DNA of 64,000 nt, taken from assembly GCF_001623565.1 (NCBI RefSeq), contig NZ_CP015196.1:1137501-1201500 (forward strand), in the 5' to 3' direction. The notes beneath the pieces are model-generated. The model was not told the DNA's origin. It saw only the letters and a program-made list of their open reading frames with translations, and did not search any database. Position numbers and translations under genes: made by a program. This stretch comes from Streptococcus marmotae (GTDB lineage Bacteria; Bacillota; Bacilli; Lactobacillales; Streptococcaceae). Shown here piece by piece: positions 62,805 to 64,000 of this stretch; the first letter of the stretch is position 1; each line of letters starts with the position of its first letter.

Positions 62805-63904
62805 TAGTGACCGGCATTGTTGCAGAGTTCAATCCCTTTCATAATGGACATGCCTATCTACTTTCTAAGGCCGAAGGATTGAAAGTTGTTGCCATGAGTG
62901 GAAATTTTACCCAACGGGGGGAGCCTGCTATTGTAGATAAGTGGGCAAGAGCGCAGATGGCGTTGGAGAACGGTGCAGATTTAGTCGTTGAATTGCCGTT
63001 TTTAGTCAGTGTGCAGGCAGCAGATTTTTTTGCCCAAGGAGCGGTGGATATCTTAGCTCGTTTGGGAGTGACTCAGCTTTCCTTTGGGACGGAAGAAATG
63101 TTGGATTATGGGAAAATAGCAGAGCTCTACGAGTTAAAAAGTGCTGAAATGGCTGATTTTCTAGCCAATTTACCTGATCGACTCAGTTATCCTGAAAAAA
63201 CACAAGCCATGTGGGAAACCTTTGCAGGTTTGAGCTTTTCAGGCAATACTCCCAACCATGTCCTTGCTCTAGCCTATGCGAAGGCAGTAGCAGGCAAAGG
63301 GATTGCATTGTGTCCGATTAAACGAGAAGGAGCTGGATTTCATTCGCTTGCCTCACATTTGGAATTTGCTTCAGCTACAGCTTTGAGACATCGAATTGAT
63401 GATGCAGACTTTATAGCCACTTTTAGTCCAAGTGGAGATTTACTAGGGCAAGCTCCCCATGTGTCATGGGAGGATTATTTTCACTATCTCCGCTATCAAA
63501 TTCTCTCCAATCCAGATTTGACGAGTATTTACCAAGTCAATCAAGAAATGACCAGTCGAATCAGAGAATCGATAAAGTTGGCTACTTCAATGGAAGAATT
63601 GGTCGAGCAGATTGCGACCAAGCGTTATACCAAGGCACGGGTTCGACGACTGTTGACCTACATCTTGATCCAGGCACAGGAAAAGCCCCTTCCCCAAGCC
63701 ATCCACTTGTTAGGCTTTACGGAAAAGGGGCGCAAGCACTTAGCTAGTATCAAGCAAGAAGTTGCACTGATTAGCCGAATTGGAAAAGAAGCGTGGGACC
63801 CCCTTACCCAGCAGGCAGATCGGATTTACCAACTGGGTAATCCTCAGCTTGTCGAGCAGAATGTTGGCCGAGTACCGATACGGATTGACAATTCCTTGCA
63901 ATAG
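62801..63904 (+). CDS. tmcAL: tRNA(Met) cytidine acetate ligase TmcAL (YlbM family)
   Basis: A 367-residue nucleotidyltransferase-like enzyme: [20 protein letters not shown] contains the HxGH motif (HNGH) and [20 protein letters not shown] the family signature. It uses acetate and ATP to form N4-acetylcytidine at the tRNA(Met) anticodon. It overlaps the methyltransferase gene by 4 bp, as in other streptococci. Confidence 0.9.
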   Translation: MIVTGIVAEFNPFHNGHAYLLSKAEGLKVVAMSGNFTQRGEPAIVDKWARAQMALENGADLVVELPFLVSVQAADFFAQGAVDILARLGVTQLSFGTEEMLDYGKIAELYELKSAEMADFLANLPDRLSYPEKTQAMWETFAGLSFSGNTPNHVLALAYAKAVAGKGIALCPIKREGAGFHSLASHLEFASATALRHRIDDADFIATFSPSGDLLGQAPHVSWEDYFHYLRYQILSNPDLTSIYQVNQEMTSRIRESIKLATSMEELVEQIATKRYTKARVRRLLTYILIQAQEKPLPQAIHLLGFTEKGRKHLASIKQEVALISRIGKEAWDPLTQQADRIYQLGNPQLVEQNVGRVPIRIDNSLQ

Positions 63905-63943
63905 TTTTATACTTTTTTTAAAAAAGGAAAAGGAGATAAGACA

Positions 63944-64000
63944 ATGGTCAAAGTAATGGTTGTAGGGACGTTTCATATGGAAAGCCAGGCAGATGTTCAT
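63944..64000 (+). CDS. 5' end of a gene, probably DUF5694 family (truncated by window)
   Basis: AAGGAGATAAGACA precedes the ATG at 63944, opening MVKVMVVGTFHMESQADVH, which stays open to the window end. The GTFH pattern near the N-terminus resembles DUF5694 proteins. Only 19 residues are visible, so this is tentative. Confidence 0.5.
   Translation, partial: MVKVMVVGTFHMESQADVH

Noticed and set aside
1..64000. CRISPR array or tRNA/rRNA genes
   Set aside because: I found no regularly spaced repeats and no recognisable tRNA or rRNA sequence on either strand by eye.

Overview
The window looks like the chromosome of a low-GC streptococcus, most likely Streptococcus suis or a close relative. The support is gene content (CodY, GatCAB, a galKT locus with its own GalR, a BgaR/BgaC plus PTS island, YqeG-YqeH-YhbY-NadD-YqeK-RsfS order), an SHP/Rgg peptide locus, and ISL3 and IS30 remnants. 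No rRNA, tRNA, CRISPR array or replication origin was seen.

Layout: 1-655 holds a decayed ISL3 transposase carrying two copies of a short hairpin element. 766-3979 holds DUF960, DUF402 (Ntdp-like), recX and the divergent rlmCD. 4060-5145 is an IS30-family copy broken by an exact 10-bp tandem duplication. 5840-10024 is a lantibiotic-immunity-type ABC transporter with a two-component system but no visible lantibiotic gene. 10236-18332 holds a DUF2798 protein, two GntR regulators, and beta-galactosidase BgaC with a complete mannose-family PTS and galM. 18369-22477 holds an amino-acid permease, a DUF1858/DUF438/DUF1912 set, an HhH protein and a small membrane protein.

22751-27327 is the most unusual region. 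It is an SHP/Rgg-controlled radical-SAM RiPP cluster: shp, rgg, a radical SAM/SPASM maturase, a 29-aa candidate precursor and an ABC exporter. The pheromone gene and the maturase each lack one base in a homopolymer run, so the cluster is silenced, phase-variable or mis-sequenced. A 13-nt motif precedes both promoters at nearly the same distance from the -10.

27594-33660 is the lipoate/ADP-ribosylation operon: LipL-like transferase, OYE oxidoreductase, luciferase-like oxidoreductase, GcvH-L, macrodomain, SirTM and lipoate ligase. SirTM carries a one-base deletion. 33672-38641 is a T-box-led valS operon with a GNAT gene, a broken VOC gene and an AT-rich membrane-protein gene. 39122-48532 holds asparaginase, a HAD phosphatase, a MazG-like protein, UspA, an aminotransferase, codY (with a CodY box), nicotinamidase and gatCAB.

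48690-52492 holds a TipA-like MerR gene and then a compact unit: a consensus promoter with a palindromic operator, a 15-codon ORF with a strong RBS, a hairpin, an ABC exporter and an ArsR-type regulator. I consider this a candidate undescribed peptide system. 52563-56396 is galR/galK/galT, and 56521-64000 is an EamA transporter, CutC and the conserved yqeG-to-ylbM housekeeping block, ending in a truncated gene.
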